A model generated the notes under the pieces. The model had not been told where the DNA came from. It worked only from the letters and a program-made list of their open reading frames with translations, and searched no databases. From an uncultured beta proteobacterium (GTDB lineage Bacteria; Pseudomonadota; Gammaproteobacteria; Burkholderiales; Burkholderiaceae_C): a DNA stretch of 32,852 bases. The DNA is taken from NCBI GenBank assembly GCA_903954045.1, contig CAJBMJ010000442.1:1-32852 (forward strand), in the 5' to 3' direction. The first letter of the stretch is position 1; every line of letters begins with the position of its first letter. Shown here one piece after another: positions 8,407 through 16,900 of the stretch. The translations under genes were made by a program, and so were the position numbers.

Positions 8407-8606
8407 GGAATCCTATTTGCGTCACACATCTAGGACCTGCTCAGGGAGGTAAAGCAGGAGGCTTGCGCCTGTAGGGAATTGTAGGATATTCGACTAAATC
8501 AGTGGGGTTGACTTGCAGACTTGATCTCATACCAGCATCCCCAACATCTTCGCTTAGAAAGCTCCTGTGCTTGGCAGCAAATACGATCTCGCCTCTAGCC
8601 CATTGA

Positions 8607-9563
8607 TCATCGTCGTGCAGCCCTAACCCGCGTCCATCCAATCAAAAGCATCAATAAAACCAACAATAGCTTACCCCACTCAGAGAGTGTAGGTATGCCG
8701 TTGATTTGGGTGACAGCAATGGTGCGATCGACATCTGGAGCAGCAAGAAAATTTGAGTCACCGATCTGGCTGGCACGGACCACGCAATTACCAGCCCCGG
8801 TCAATGTAAGTGTTGAGTTGGCAAGCGAACAAGGGCCGGAAACTACTGAGAACGTTACTGGGCTCGTTGAGCCACCGCCATTTGCAGAGAGGGTTAGTAC
8901 ATCACCCACAACTCCAGTACTCGGGGGATTGAAGGTAATGGCCTGACTTGATAACCAGATCGGATTATTGGTGTAACTCCATGCTTGCTGAATTAGGCTG
9001 TCGTTGCCAAGCAATACCTTTAGCCAAAGTTTAGATCCGTTCTCTCCTGGAAATTCAGCGCAAATGAAAGAATTCGGTGATGTGCTGAACGATCCGCTAT
9101 AGGCGGCATTCTCACACGTGCCGGGATCATTGTTGCCATCGATGCTTCCCACGCGGTAGGCCCAGAAGTTAAAGGTCCCCAACACATTGATCACGGTGGG
9201 GTTTGCTGGGCCAATAAGGCCAAAATGTGGTGTGGGTGTATCGGTGACTCTGATTGCCAATGAAATAAAACGTGCTGTTGCTGGTGTCAATATTTGCCAT
9301 CCACCGCAACCTGAACGGTATTCGGTGCTGGTACTGATCAAATCAGGACACGCTCTGACCTCACTTTTCGCGACGTTGCACAGAACAAGCCCGAAAAATA
9401 GCGTGGCGAGAATTCTTATAAATACAGGCACACGGGATTTGATTACGGTAACTGGACTGGCTTTTCGAATGGCGCCTAGCATCGGCAACCCAAAGGCTTG
9501 CGATGTTTCCCCAGACGCCATCGTGCAAACCAAATTTTGACGAGTGTATTCCTCGCTGCGCAT
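8607..9563 (-). CDS. IPTL-CTERM surface protein with Ig-like domain, leftward
   Basis: Predicted 318-aa protein and the only IPTL-CTERM gene here on the minus strand. A hydrophobic segment near residues 46-62 should drive export. The central part (about 65-205) is unrecognised, with Cys residues suggesting disulfides. An Ig-like module (about 205-285, ITFNPPSTGVVGD...TLTLTGAGNCVVRASQ) precedes IPTLSEWG, a hydrophobic helix and a basic tail (TRVRAARR). Unlike its neighbours it has no choice-of-anchor U domain. GGGAGA lies a few bases before the ATG at 9563, which supports that start, although a downstream ATG at 9482 would give a more typical signal peptide. It is the smallest of the cluster and is flanked on its 5' side by decayed DNA. 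Confidence 0.82.
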   Translation of the reverse strand: MRSEEYTRQNLVCTMASGETSQAFGLPMLGAIRKASPVTVIKSRVPVFIRILATLFFGLVLCNVAKSEVRACPDLISTSTEYRSGCGGWQILTPATARFISLAIRVTDTPTPHFGLIGPANPTVINVLGTFNFWAYRVGSIDGNNDPGTCENAAYSGSFSTSPNSFICAEFPGENGSKLWLKVLLGNDSLIQQAWSYTNNPIWLSSQAITFNPPSTGVVGDVLTLSANGGGSTSPVTFSVVSGPCSLANSTLTLTGAGNCVVRASQIGDSNFLAAPDVDRTIAVTQINGIPTLSEWGKLLLVLLMLLIGWTRVRAARR

Positions 9564-9641
9564 TTTTTCTCCCTATCCAAATGAGATTCGTTGAAAGTGA
9601 AATGTTAACGCCAACCATGAACATTTCTGATTAATCGAGCG

Positions 9642-9884
9642 TTACTGCCAAAGATTGAACCGTTGCAAACGTCGCATTTGACGTTTCACCAGGGCTAGCA
9701 GGTGCCCCATGTCGAAGGGGTGCTCGGTGATCAGTGCTTGGCGGGCATAGGCTCACTCTTCAGCATAATTTCTGTGCAGTTGGGCGGGACTTCTTCAACG
9801 GTGCTTAGAATGATCGGCAAACTTATCGAGTTGTAATTCAACTTGCATTCGAATGCTATGTCCACCATTAGGGATTTGTCGCCA
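9642..9884 (-). pseudogene. Decayed gene fragment with two in-frame TGA codons
   Basis: Read leftward from 9884, an 81-codon stretch is strongly protein-like, for instance QIPNGGHSIRMQVELQLDKF and EHPFDMGHLLALVKRQMRRL, and ends with TAA (9642-9644). It is broken by TGA at 9795-9797 and 9753-9755, which would be simple transitions from CGA (Arg) and TGG (Trp). No start or 5' part is identifiable. I do not recognise the family; the position beside inverted repeats suggests a mobile-element gene, which is inference. Confidence 0.45.
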
Positions 9885-10076
9885 TGCACTTGCAATTGAT
9901 CTACAAGTATTCAACCTGTGGTGATTGATTGCTTCCGCGCACACCGGTCACACGCAGCAGGCGCAATCAACCTCAGCTTAAGGGTGATGCAGTTATGAGT
10001 TTGGACGACCGGTGTGGGTCGAATGCAGGTCTGGGCCATTATGTGGAGAACTCAGTTATGAATAGCTCTGGCGTCA

Positions 10077-10107
10077 AAAAGCTGATTCGCCAAGGGGATC
10101 AGCTTTT
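10077..10107. terminator. Perfect 10-bp hairpin AAAAGCTGAT-N11-ATCAGCTTTT
   Basis: The arms at 10077-10086 and 10098-10107 pair perfectly and end in T4 on both strands, so it could terminate transcription in either direction. It lies inside the inverted-repeat pair. Confidence 0.5.
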
Positions 10108-10136
10108 CAAGGGTAAATGAGCTTTACATAATTTCA

Positions 10137-10298
10137 ATGAACGTGTTCAGTTATGAGTGCGACCTGCCAGACAGAATGGTCACCTCGCTTTTCCATCGCA
10201 ATCCTGAGCCGTTCACTCTTGTGGCGCCGTTGGAGCCTGATAGGTCCGACGCGACAGTTCAAGATGACTTGTCTGAACCGACGGTCATCAAAGTCTAA
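10137..10298 (+). CDS. Possible short gene or gene remnant inside the inverted-repeat pair
   Basis: A 53-codon frame begins MNVFSYECDLPDRM and ends with an acidic tail (DDLSEPTVIKV). Its composition looks more like real protein than chance, but there is no clear ribosome-binding site and no recognised family. It may be the 3' remnant of a larger gene. Confidence 0.2.
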   Translation: MNVFSYECDLPDRMVTSLFHRNPEPFTLVAPLEPDRSDATVQDDLSEPTVIKV

Positions 10299-10396
10299 CT
10301 ATTATGTAGAGAATTCATTCTGCTGAACACCCGCAGTTCTGAGGGGAAAACCGAGATCGGAACAGCCAACTCTGCATAACTGAGTCCTATACATAA

Positions 10397-10428
10397 TGGC
10401 CCTTATGGATAGCTATCCATAAGGGCCA
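10397..10428. repeat. Perfect 32-bp palindrome
   Basis: TGGCCCTTATGGATAG (10397-10412) is followed with no spacer by its exact reverse complement (10413-10428). It overlaps the end of the right inverted repeat by three bases. It could be a recombination site, a dimeric protein-binding site or a folded end of a mobile element. Confidence 0.9.
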
Positions 10429-10494
10429 GGAACGGTCTTTCCTGAGTGACAGGTTTGGAGCAATGAATCATTTCGCCACGACTAGGCCCGATAC

Positions 10495-10625
10495 CTAACA
10501 TTCTCTGCAGACTCCTTCGTGCGCCAAGCGGTCGTAATCGTCGATCAGCTGTTCGACTTACAGCTCACCTTATTTGCGCGTGGTTCCAGTCCGTAGATGT
10601 CTGTGTAAGGTTGAATCATGCTCAT
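10495..10625 (-). pseudogene. Decayed leftward gene fragment
   Basis: From ATG at 10625 the minus strand reads MSMIQPYTDIYGLEPRANK. After an apparent frameshift near 10565 it continues as VEQLIDDYDRLAHEG and ends with TAG at 10495-10497. Both pieces are protein-like, but neither is intact. Family not recognised. Confidence 0.3.
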
Positions 10626-10837
10626 GGTGACATTGAGTGACGACTGGTTTCCGTTAAAGCAATTCCAAACTTCGTTTTACGCGTAAATTGGCTCGCATGT
10701 GGCTCAATGGGTTTATCAGTCAATCCTTAGCAACACCCCGTCCAAATGGACGGGTGACTGGGCTGGCGCAAACCAATAACATCATTCAACGCCTTACCTG
10801 TAAATTTACGCCCAGTTTTTCTCAAAATGGCCTCACG

Positions 10838-13800
10838 ATGAAATCCGCTTCTCGCACTGCTGGTCTAGCCGCCTTCCTACTGCACTCAGGCCCCTCCCGC
10901 CGTATTTCGCTGTGGTTGGCCAGTGCATTTGCCCATCTAATGGTCGTTGCCTTGCTTTCACCTGCCACGGCTGCACCGCTGGTCATTAGTGATGGCGCGA
11001 CGGTCACGCTATCAACAAACACCAGCGGAACAGCAGGAACCAACGGTGTGACAGGTGCTACTGGCGCGGGCGGATCGGCAGGCGCAGACGGTAGCGTGGG
11101 CGCCACAGGGGCAGTCGGTGCCGCAGGCGTCGCAGGCACGAGCGGCACCGCAGGAAGCCCTAGCGGCAGTGGAGGTGCCAGCGGTGGAGTTGGCGGCACC
11201 GGTGCCACGGGTGGAAGCGGACTGACAGGTAGTAGCGGGGGCGCGGGGGGGTGGGGCGCGACAGGTACGGTGGGCGTCGAGGCCGTGAGCTACTCCGGTG
11301 TGGGGACTACCACTGCGGTACTCACCAACAGCGCGACGATTGAGGGCGGCAGTGGAGGACAAGGCGGAACCGGAGGCACGGGCGGCACAGGCGGGCAAGG
11401 CGGCAACGGCGCGACGGGCGGGTCCGGTGGCGTTGGAGGCCAAGGTGGTTCAGGTGGAGCTGGCTACAGCAACAATTCTGGCAATGGTGGCAATGGCGGT
11501 GCCGGTGGCAACGGTGGGGCGCCCGGTGCGGGTGGAGCCGGTGGCAATGGCGGTGTCGGTGGCAATGGCGGTGTCGGCGGCGCCGGTAGCACCGGTGGCA
11601 TTGGTGCAACCGGCATCCGCCAAGATGCAGGCAGTCTGCGCGTAATGAATCAGGGCAACCTATACGGCGGCGCGGGTGGGGCAGGCGGTACTGCCGGTGC
11701 TGGGGGAGCCGGCGGGACTGGGGGCACTGCCGGTGGTGGGGGCGCGGGCGGCCCGCTTGGTGGAGCCGGTGGAGCCGGTGGCGCCGGCGGCGCAGGGGGC
11801 AGCGATTCCAACTACATCGGATCTTCTACCGGTGGCAGTGGCGGCGCAGGTGGTCAGGGATTTAGCGGTGGCAATGGTGGACCCGGAGGGAGCGGCGGGT
11901 CGGCATATGCATTCGGTAACTTCGTGACGGCTGAAGGTGGCGCCGGCGGAATTGGGGGGCAGGGAGCGAACGGTGGTGCGGCTGGTTTTGGGGGTAGTGC
12001 TTCCGCGCAAGGAAATGATGTTACAGCAAACGGCGGGATGGGCGGGATGGGCGGGATGGGCAGTACTTCCGGAAACGGAGGGGCCGGTGGAAACGGAGGT
12101 GGCGCGAATTCGGCAGGGGTTCGTCCACGTGCCACCGGTGGCGCCGGCGGTAGCGGTGGCAGTGGCGGTGCCGGTGGTAGCGGCGGGTTAGCAGGCACCG
12201 CTAGCGCAATAGGGATCGACACCATTACCAATGCTGGTTCGGCTGGTGCAGCTGGGGCAACAGGCGGTTTCGCACCGACGACGTCGCCCGGTGCAAATGG
12301 TACGGCGGGCAACGGAGGGGGAGGCGGCTCGGCAGGAGGGTCGGGGTCAACCGGTAACACCGGAAACGGTGGTGCAGCGATCCTGAGTCAGGCTGGCAGC
12401 GTCCGTCTTGAAGTTCTCAACACTGGGGCAGGCATCATTCGTGGCGGAAGCGGCCTCAACGGTGGTGCGGGCATCCAATCGGCAGCCAGCACGCTTGTCA
12501 TCGAGAACCTTGCCGGCGGCAGCATTCTAGGTGGCGTCGGCAGCAATGCCTATGGCATTGACGTCACCGGCGGTATTCTCACCAGTCTGTCCAACACCGG
12601 AACCATCAGCGGAACTGGCAATGGCGCCGGGATTCACAATGCGGGCGCTATCACCACACTGACCAACCGGCAGGATGGCCTGTCCTACACCGGCACCGCT
12701 CCCGCCAACTATTACGTCGACATTGCCGGAACTACTGCGGGTCAGTATGGCACGTTGATAGTGAAGGACTCCCCCAACTGGAATATCAGTGCATTGAATT
12801 TTGGGGTTGCTTCCGGCTCGACCTTGGCCGAAGGCGTAATCTACCAAGATGTGATCCAGGGAAGCGGGACGACCAGTTTTAACAGCACGGCAAGCAAGAC
12901 TGGCAGCTTTGTTGCAGGCGGCACGACCTACAACTATTCTCTGGTCTATGACGGTAACAGTTGGGACCTGACGCTGGTCGGCATCTACACCGTCACCTTC
13001 GATGCCAACGGCGGAAGCGGCAGCATGAGCACGCAGAGTGGCAGCTACAACACCACCGCAGCGCTGACCAACAATGCTTTCACCCGCACCGGCTATACCT
13101 TTGCGGGCTGGAATGCGGTTCAAGGCGGAGGCGGTGCAGCCTATGCCAATGGTGGAAACTACACATTTACGGCCAGCAACACGCTGTACGCCCAGTGGAA
13201 CATCAACAGCTATGCCGTCACCCCCAACGCAGGCGCTGGCGGAAGCATCAGTCCCAGCGGCGCGCAAACAGTAAATCACGGTGGAACCACCAGCTTTACC
13301 GTCACACCCAATACGGGATACAGCATAGCCAGCGTGACGGGTTGCAGCGGCAATCTGAACGGAAATACCTACACCACAGCAGCAGTAACCGGGGCCTGCG
13401 CGGTGAGCGCAACCTTTAGTGCAAACACATCGGTCACCGGCTCCACCGCCGGTGGCTCGGTCACGGCAGCCATCACCGGCGGCACTTGCGCTGGTTTTGT
13501 CACTGGCAGTACCCAGTTTGCAGCGGGTAGCAATGCACCGGCAGGCCAGACCTTCCCCTACGGCAGCTTTGGCTTTACTGCCACGGGGTGCGGCACCAGT
13601 GGAGGCAGTGTGACGATCACCCTGAACTATCCGCAGGGCCTGCCAGCACAACCCAAGTTCTACAAACTTATCAGCGGCAACTGGGTGGATTGGACTAGCC
13701 GGGCTACCTTTGGCGCGAACACGGTGCAGTACACGGTGCAGGACAACCAATTGGGCGACAGCGATCCGGCAGCCGGCGTCATCACTGACCCGGTGGCGCT

Positions 13801-13936
13801 AGCGGCACCTGCCGAACTGGCCAGCATTCCTACGCTCAATGAATGGGCGTTGATGCTGCTGGCGAGCTTGATGTTGATGCTGGGGATGTGGCAGGTGCAG
13901 CGCCGTTCTGTCGTTGCCGGGGCGATGGAAATTTAA
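10838..13936 (+). CDS. Large glycine-rich IPTL-CTERM surface protein
   Basis: Predicted 1032-aa protein. A long signal sequence (about 46 residues, ending SPATAA) leads into a ~460-residue glycine-rich region (about 60-520) built of short G-G-X and G-A-X units, resembling PE_PGRS or collagen-like sequence. A less repetitive beta-rich part follows (520-710), then a Listeria-Bacteroides-type repeat (about 716-788, VTFDANGG...GYTFAGWN...LYAQWN), a second small repeat domain with GYSIASVTGCSG, and a choice-of-anchor U-like domain (about 885-988). The C-terminal signal is a variant, IPTLNEWA, then a hydrophobic helix and VQRRS. It should be exported and surface-attached. The low-complexity part could be a structural or adhesive stalk. 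The start is uncertain: ATG at 10838 gives the best signal peptide but has no clear ribosome-binding site; the frame is open from 10688. Confidence 0.85.
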   Translation: MKSASRTAGLAAFLLHSGPSRRISLWLASAFAHLMVVALLSPATAAPLVISDGATVTLSTNTSGTAGTNGVTGATGAGGSAGADGSVGATGAVGAAGVAGTSGTAGSPSGSGGASGGVGGTGATGGSGLTGSSGGAGGWGATGTVGVEAVSYSGVGTTTAVLTNSATIEGGSGGQGGTGGTGGTGGQGGNGATGGSGGVGGQGGSGGAGYSNNSGNGGNGGAGGNGGAPGAGGAGGNGGVGGNGGVGGAGSTGGIGATGIRQDAGSLRVMNQGNLYGGAGGAGGTAGAGGAGGTGGTAGGGGAGGPLGGAGGAGGAGGAGGSDSNYIGSSTGGSGGAGGQGFSGGNGGPGGSGGSAYAFGNFVTAEGGAGGIGGQGANGGAAGFGGSASAQGNDVTANGGMGGMGGMGSTSGNGGAGGNGGGANSAGVRPRATGGAGGSGGSGGAGGSGGLAGTASAIGIDTITNAGSAGAAGATGGFAPTTSPGANGTAGNGGGGGSAGGSGSTGNTGNGGAAILSQAGSVRLEVLNTGAGIIRGGSGLNGGAGIQSAASTLVIENLAGGSILGGVGSNAYGIDVTGGILTSLSNTGTISGTGNGAGIHNAGAITTLTNRQDGLSYTGTAPANYYVDIAGTTAGQYGTLIVKDSPNWNISALNFGVASGSTLAEGVIYQDVIQGSGTTSFNSTASKTGSFVAGGTTYNYSLVYDGNSWDLTLVGIYTVTFDANGGSGSMSTQSGSYNTTAALTNNAFTRTGYTFAGWNAVQGGGGAAYANGGNYTFTASNTLYAQWNINSYAVTPNAGAGGSISPSGAQTVNHGGTTSFTVTPNTGYSIASVTGCSGNLNGNTYTTAAVTGACAVSATFSANTSVTGSTAGGSVTAAITGGTCAGFVTGSTQFAAGSNAPAGQTFPYGSFGFTATGCGTSGGSVTITLNYPQGLPAQPKFYKLISGNWVDWTSRATFGANTVQYTVQDNQLGDSDPAAGVITDPVALAAPAELASIPTLNEWALMLLASLMLMLGMWQVQRRSVVAGAMEI
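11010..12390 (+). repeat. Glycine-rich low-complexity coding tract
   Basis: About 1.4 kb of GGC/GGT/GGN-dense codons encoding G-G-X units, with local near-identical blocks (GGTGGCAATGGCGGTGTCGG recurs around 11548-11580, and GGGATGGGC three times at 12035-12060). The tract produces long spurious frames on both strands. Confidence 0.85.
13210..13920 (+). repeat. Duplicated 3' segment, copy 1 (copy 2 at 16480-17170)
   Basis: The last ~700 bp of the 10838 and 13951 genes are close to identical over long runs, covering the GYSIASVTGCSG domain, the choice-of-anchor U-like domain and the sorting signal. The 5' parts of the genes are unrelated. Confidence 0.85.
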
Positions 13937-13950
13937 TAGAGAGAGACTTC

Positions 13951-16900
13951 ATGATGACCATCTTGTCCGACCGACTGCCTTCCTGGAAAAGCCTTGTTTT
14001 TGCTGTCGTCTGCCTGAACGCCTCGTTCATCGCCTGCGCTCAGAACATCACTGCGTTTAGCGGGGGCGGGCAACGTGCCCAGGTTGGCACAGCGTTTTCC
14101 AATCCGTTCGTGGCTGTGGTAACCAACACGAGTGGCGTACCCCAATCCGGACAGTCGGTTACTTTTTCCGGTTCGGGTCTGGATACCAATTACACCTACA
14201 CCGCCACGACAGACGCCAATGGCCGCGCATCCCTGGCGCTTTATGCAAACGCCACGGCTGGCGCTTACACGGTCACGGCAATACTCAACGGCGCCCATTC
14301 GGCCATGGCCACGTTCGGTGCGCGTCAGGGCACCAATGCCAGCTGTACTGCAAATATTTCCGTCACAAGCGGGAACGATGCGGGAGCGGGCACGTTGCGC
14401 GAGGCTGTCAACGAGGTGTGCGCTGGCGGGACGATTGATCTGACGCCATTGACATGTGGCAGCACCGTCACCCTGGCGAGTCGCCTGTATCTGGCGTCAG
14501 ATGTGACGATCAAAGGGCCGCCGAGCTGTGGCACCCCCGTAACGATCAGCGGCAACAATGTCACGCGACAATTTTTTGTTCAAGGTGGAGACGTCACGCT
14601 GCAGGACCTGACCCTGGCCAACGGGCGTGGTGCCGGTGGCAATGCAAGCCAAGCGGGCGCGGGTGCGGGCATGGGTGGTGCCATTTTTCAGAACGGTGGA
14701 CATCTGCGGCTGGTGAACGTAGCGCTGAATAGTAATGTGGCTCAGGGTGGCGGATGGGACGGCGGCACCGGCGCACCCGGCGGAGGCGGTTTTGGAGGTG
14801 ACGCCGTAGTGCTGCAGACCCAGGAGGCTTACGGTACTGGCGCTAACGGTGGCGATCTGGGAGGGGCTGGCGGCACTTATCCTAGATGGGTCTGTGGTGA
14901 CCGCAACGGTGGAGACGGTGGGGGCGGGGCGGCGGGCTCACTTTACTGCGGTGGTCAGGCCGACGGCGGGGCGGGGGGCTTCGGTGGTGGTGGTGGCAGT
15001 AGCAGTGGCGGTGGCACTTACTATGGCGGACGTGGCGGATTTGGCGGAGGCGGGGCCGCCGGAAACAATGCATTCCAATCCAGTAACGGTGGTTGGGGCG
15101 CCAACAAGGGGACCGGTTTGCCCAGTGGAACTGGTGCGGCAGCCGGGTTTGGGGGCGCAATTTTTGCGCGCAGAGGGCTGCTAGACCTGAGCAATGTCAG
15201 CTTTACCAGCAACGCGGCCTATGGGGGACGAAGCAACCCCAATTCTATGTACACCCAATACTACGGTCAGGGCAAGGGCGGGGCCTTGTTCGTCTATGAC
15301 GGTGCCCTGGTCAACGCGAGCAATGTCAGTTACTCGGGCAATATTGCGGCTGATGCCGGGGTGGCGGGTATTGGTGAGTCGCCCGCGCCGTACACCTTTG
15401 GCAGCACCTGTCCGGGAAGCGACACCGTTAACCTGTGCGGTACCGTCGTTATTGGCGGCAGTGTGGGGAGTGGCCATGTGCTGAACCTGACTGTGCAGGG
15501 CAGCGGAAGCGGAAGCGTCAGCTCGGGTGTGGTCGCTTTGAATGAAATCAATTGCCCGGGCATGTGCTCCAAATTCGGGAACGGCTCGGTGACGCTGACC
15601 GCCACTGCAGCGGATGGCAGCATGTTCACGGGGTGGGGTGGGGCGTGTAGCGGCACCGGGACATGTACCGTGTCCCTGGCGAGCGCGGATCAGGCAGTTA
15701 CAGCTACCTTTATTCCTGGCTTCACCCGCATTGGCAACGACGGCAACCCGACGAGCAGTACCACGCTGGGTACTGGCCCGACCGACTGGGCCTGTACACG
15801 CGATAACGCCACCGGCTTGGTCTGGGAGGTCAAGACGACCAGCGGGCTGCGCAGCCAGACTACGACCTATACCAACTACGACAGCAGTTACGGCACAACC
15901 GCGCAGATCAACGCCGCCACCAACAGCATGGGCTTTGCCAATGCGGTCAACGACACCGCCTTGTGCGGCTCGGCGCAGTGGCGTATGCCAACCGTGGCTG
16001 AACTGCAGGGCATCGTCAAGGCGGGAGCCACAAACCCGGCGATCGATACGACGTATTTTCCGAATACGCCTAGTTCGTACTTTTGGTCGGGTTCGCCCAG
16101 TATCATGAGCTACGCGTGGAACGTGAACTTTGGCGACGGAGTTGCCGCCAGCGGCGGCGTCCGCGACAGCGGCAGCGTTGCCGTTCGCCTTGTGCGTGGC
16201 GGACAGTCTTTTGCCACTTCTGCGCTTGACGTCACTGTGACCGGTGGTGGCGCGGGCAGTGTGACCACGGGCAACATCAACTGCACCCGCTCGGGCGGCA
16301 GCACCAGCGGCACCTGTTCCGAGGGCCGCGGCACCAACAGTGTGGTCACCCTCACAGCCACGCCAGTTACGGGCAGCACCTTTGCGGGCTGGGGCGGAGC
16401 CTGCAGCGGCAGTGCCAGCACTTGCAGCATCACCATGGATGCAGCCAAAGCAGTGTCGGCCAGTTTCAACCTCAACACCTACACCGTCACCCCCAGCGCA
16501 GTCACCGGCGGCACCATCAGCCCCAGCGGCGCACAAACCGTGAGCCACGGTGGAACCACCAGCTTTACCGTGTCGCCTAGCCCGGGTTACAGCATTGCCA
16601 GCGTCACGGGTTGCAGCGGTAACCTGAGTGGCAACACCTACACCACAGGGGCGATTACGGGCGCGTGCATCGTCAACGCCACGTTCAGTGCCAACACATC
16701 GGTGACCGGCTCTACAGCCGGTGGCTCGGTCACGGCAGCCATCACCGGCGGCACCTGCGCCGGTTTTGTCACCGGTAGCACCCAGTTTGCAGCGGGAAGC
16801 AATGCACCGGCAGGCCAGGCGTTTCCCTACGGAACCTTTGGGTTTACCGCTACGGGCTGCGGAAGCGGTAGTGGAAGCGTCACCATCACCCTGACGTATC

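Larger units (their letters stand above)
10036..10399. repeat. Inverted-repeat pair bounding ~365 bp, possible non-autonomous element
   Basis: CCATTATGT.GAGAACTCAGTTATG-type sequence at 10036-10060 recurs inverted at 10375-10399 with three mismatches in 25 bp. Related partial motifs (ATTATGTAGAGAATTCA near 10302; CAGTTATGAG at 9991 and 10148) lie around it. The arrangement resembles the ends of a small transposable or recombinase-mobilised element. No recombinase gene is inside and no target-site duplication was identified. Confidence 0.55.
9564..10837. other. 1.3-kb stretch without a solid gene: decayed coding relics and inverted repeats
   Basis: It contains two leftward coding relics (9642-9884 and 10495-10625), an inverted-repeat pair (10036-10060 and 10375-10399), a hairpin (10077-10107), a possible 53-codon frame (10137-10298) and a perfect palindrome (10397-10428). 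The whole looks like the remains of one or more mobile elements inserted between surface genes. The region immediately before 10838 is upstream sequence of the next gene and shows no clear ribosome-binding site. Confidence 0.6.

Noticed and set aside
9753-9797. TGA recoding (selenocysteine or similar) in the relic frame
   Set aside because: Two TGA codons in a fragment without a start, with no SECIS-like structure noted. Transitions in a dying gene are the simpler explanation.
11854-12360. Proline-rich frame opposite the glycine-rich tract
   Set aside because: GGC/GGT-rich codons read in reverse give Pro/Ala runs; there is no independent support for a gene.
12527-13750. 407-codon open frame on the minus strand
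   Set aside because: It is antisense to the 10838 surface gene, low complexity, and an artefact of the same kind.
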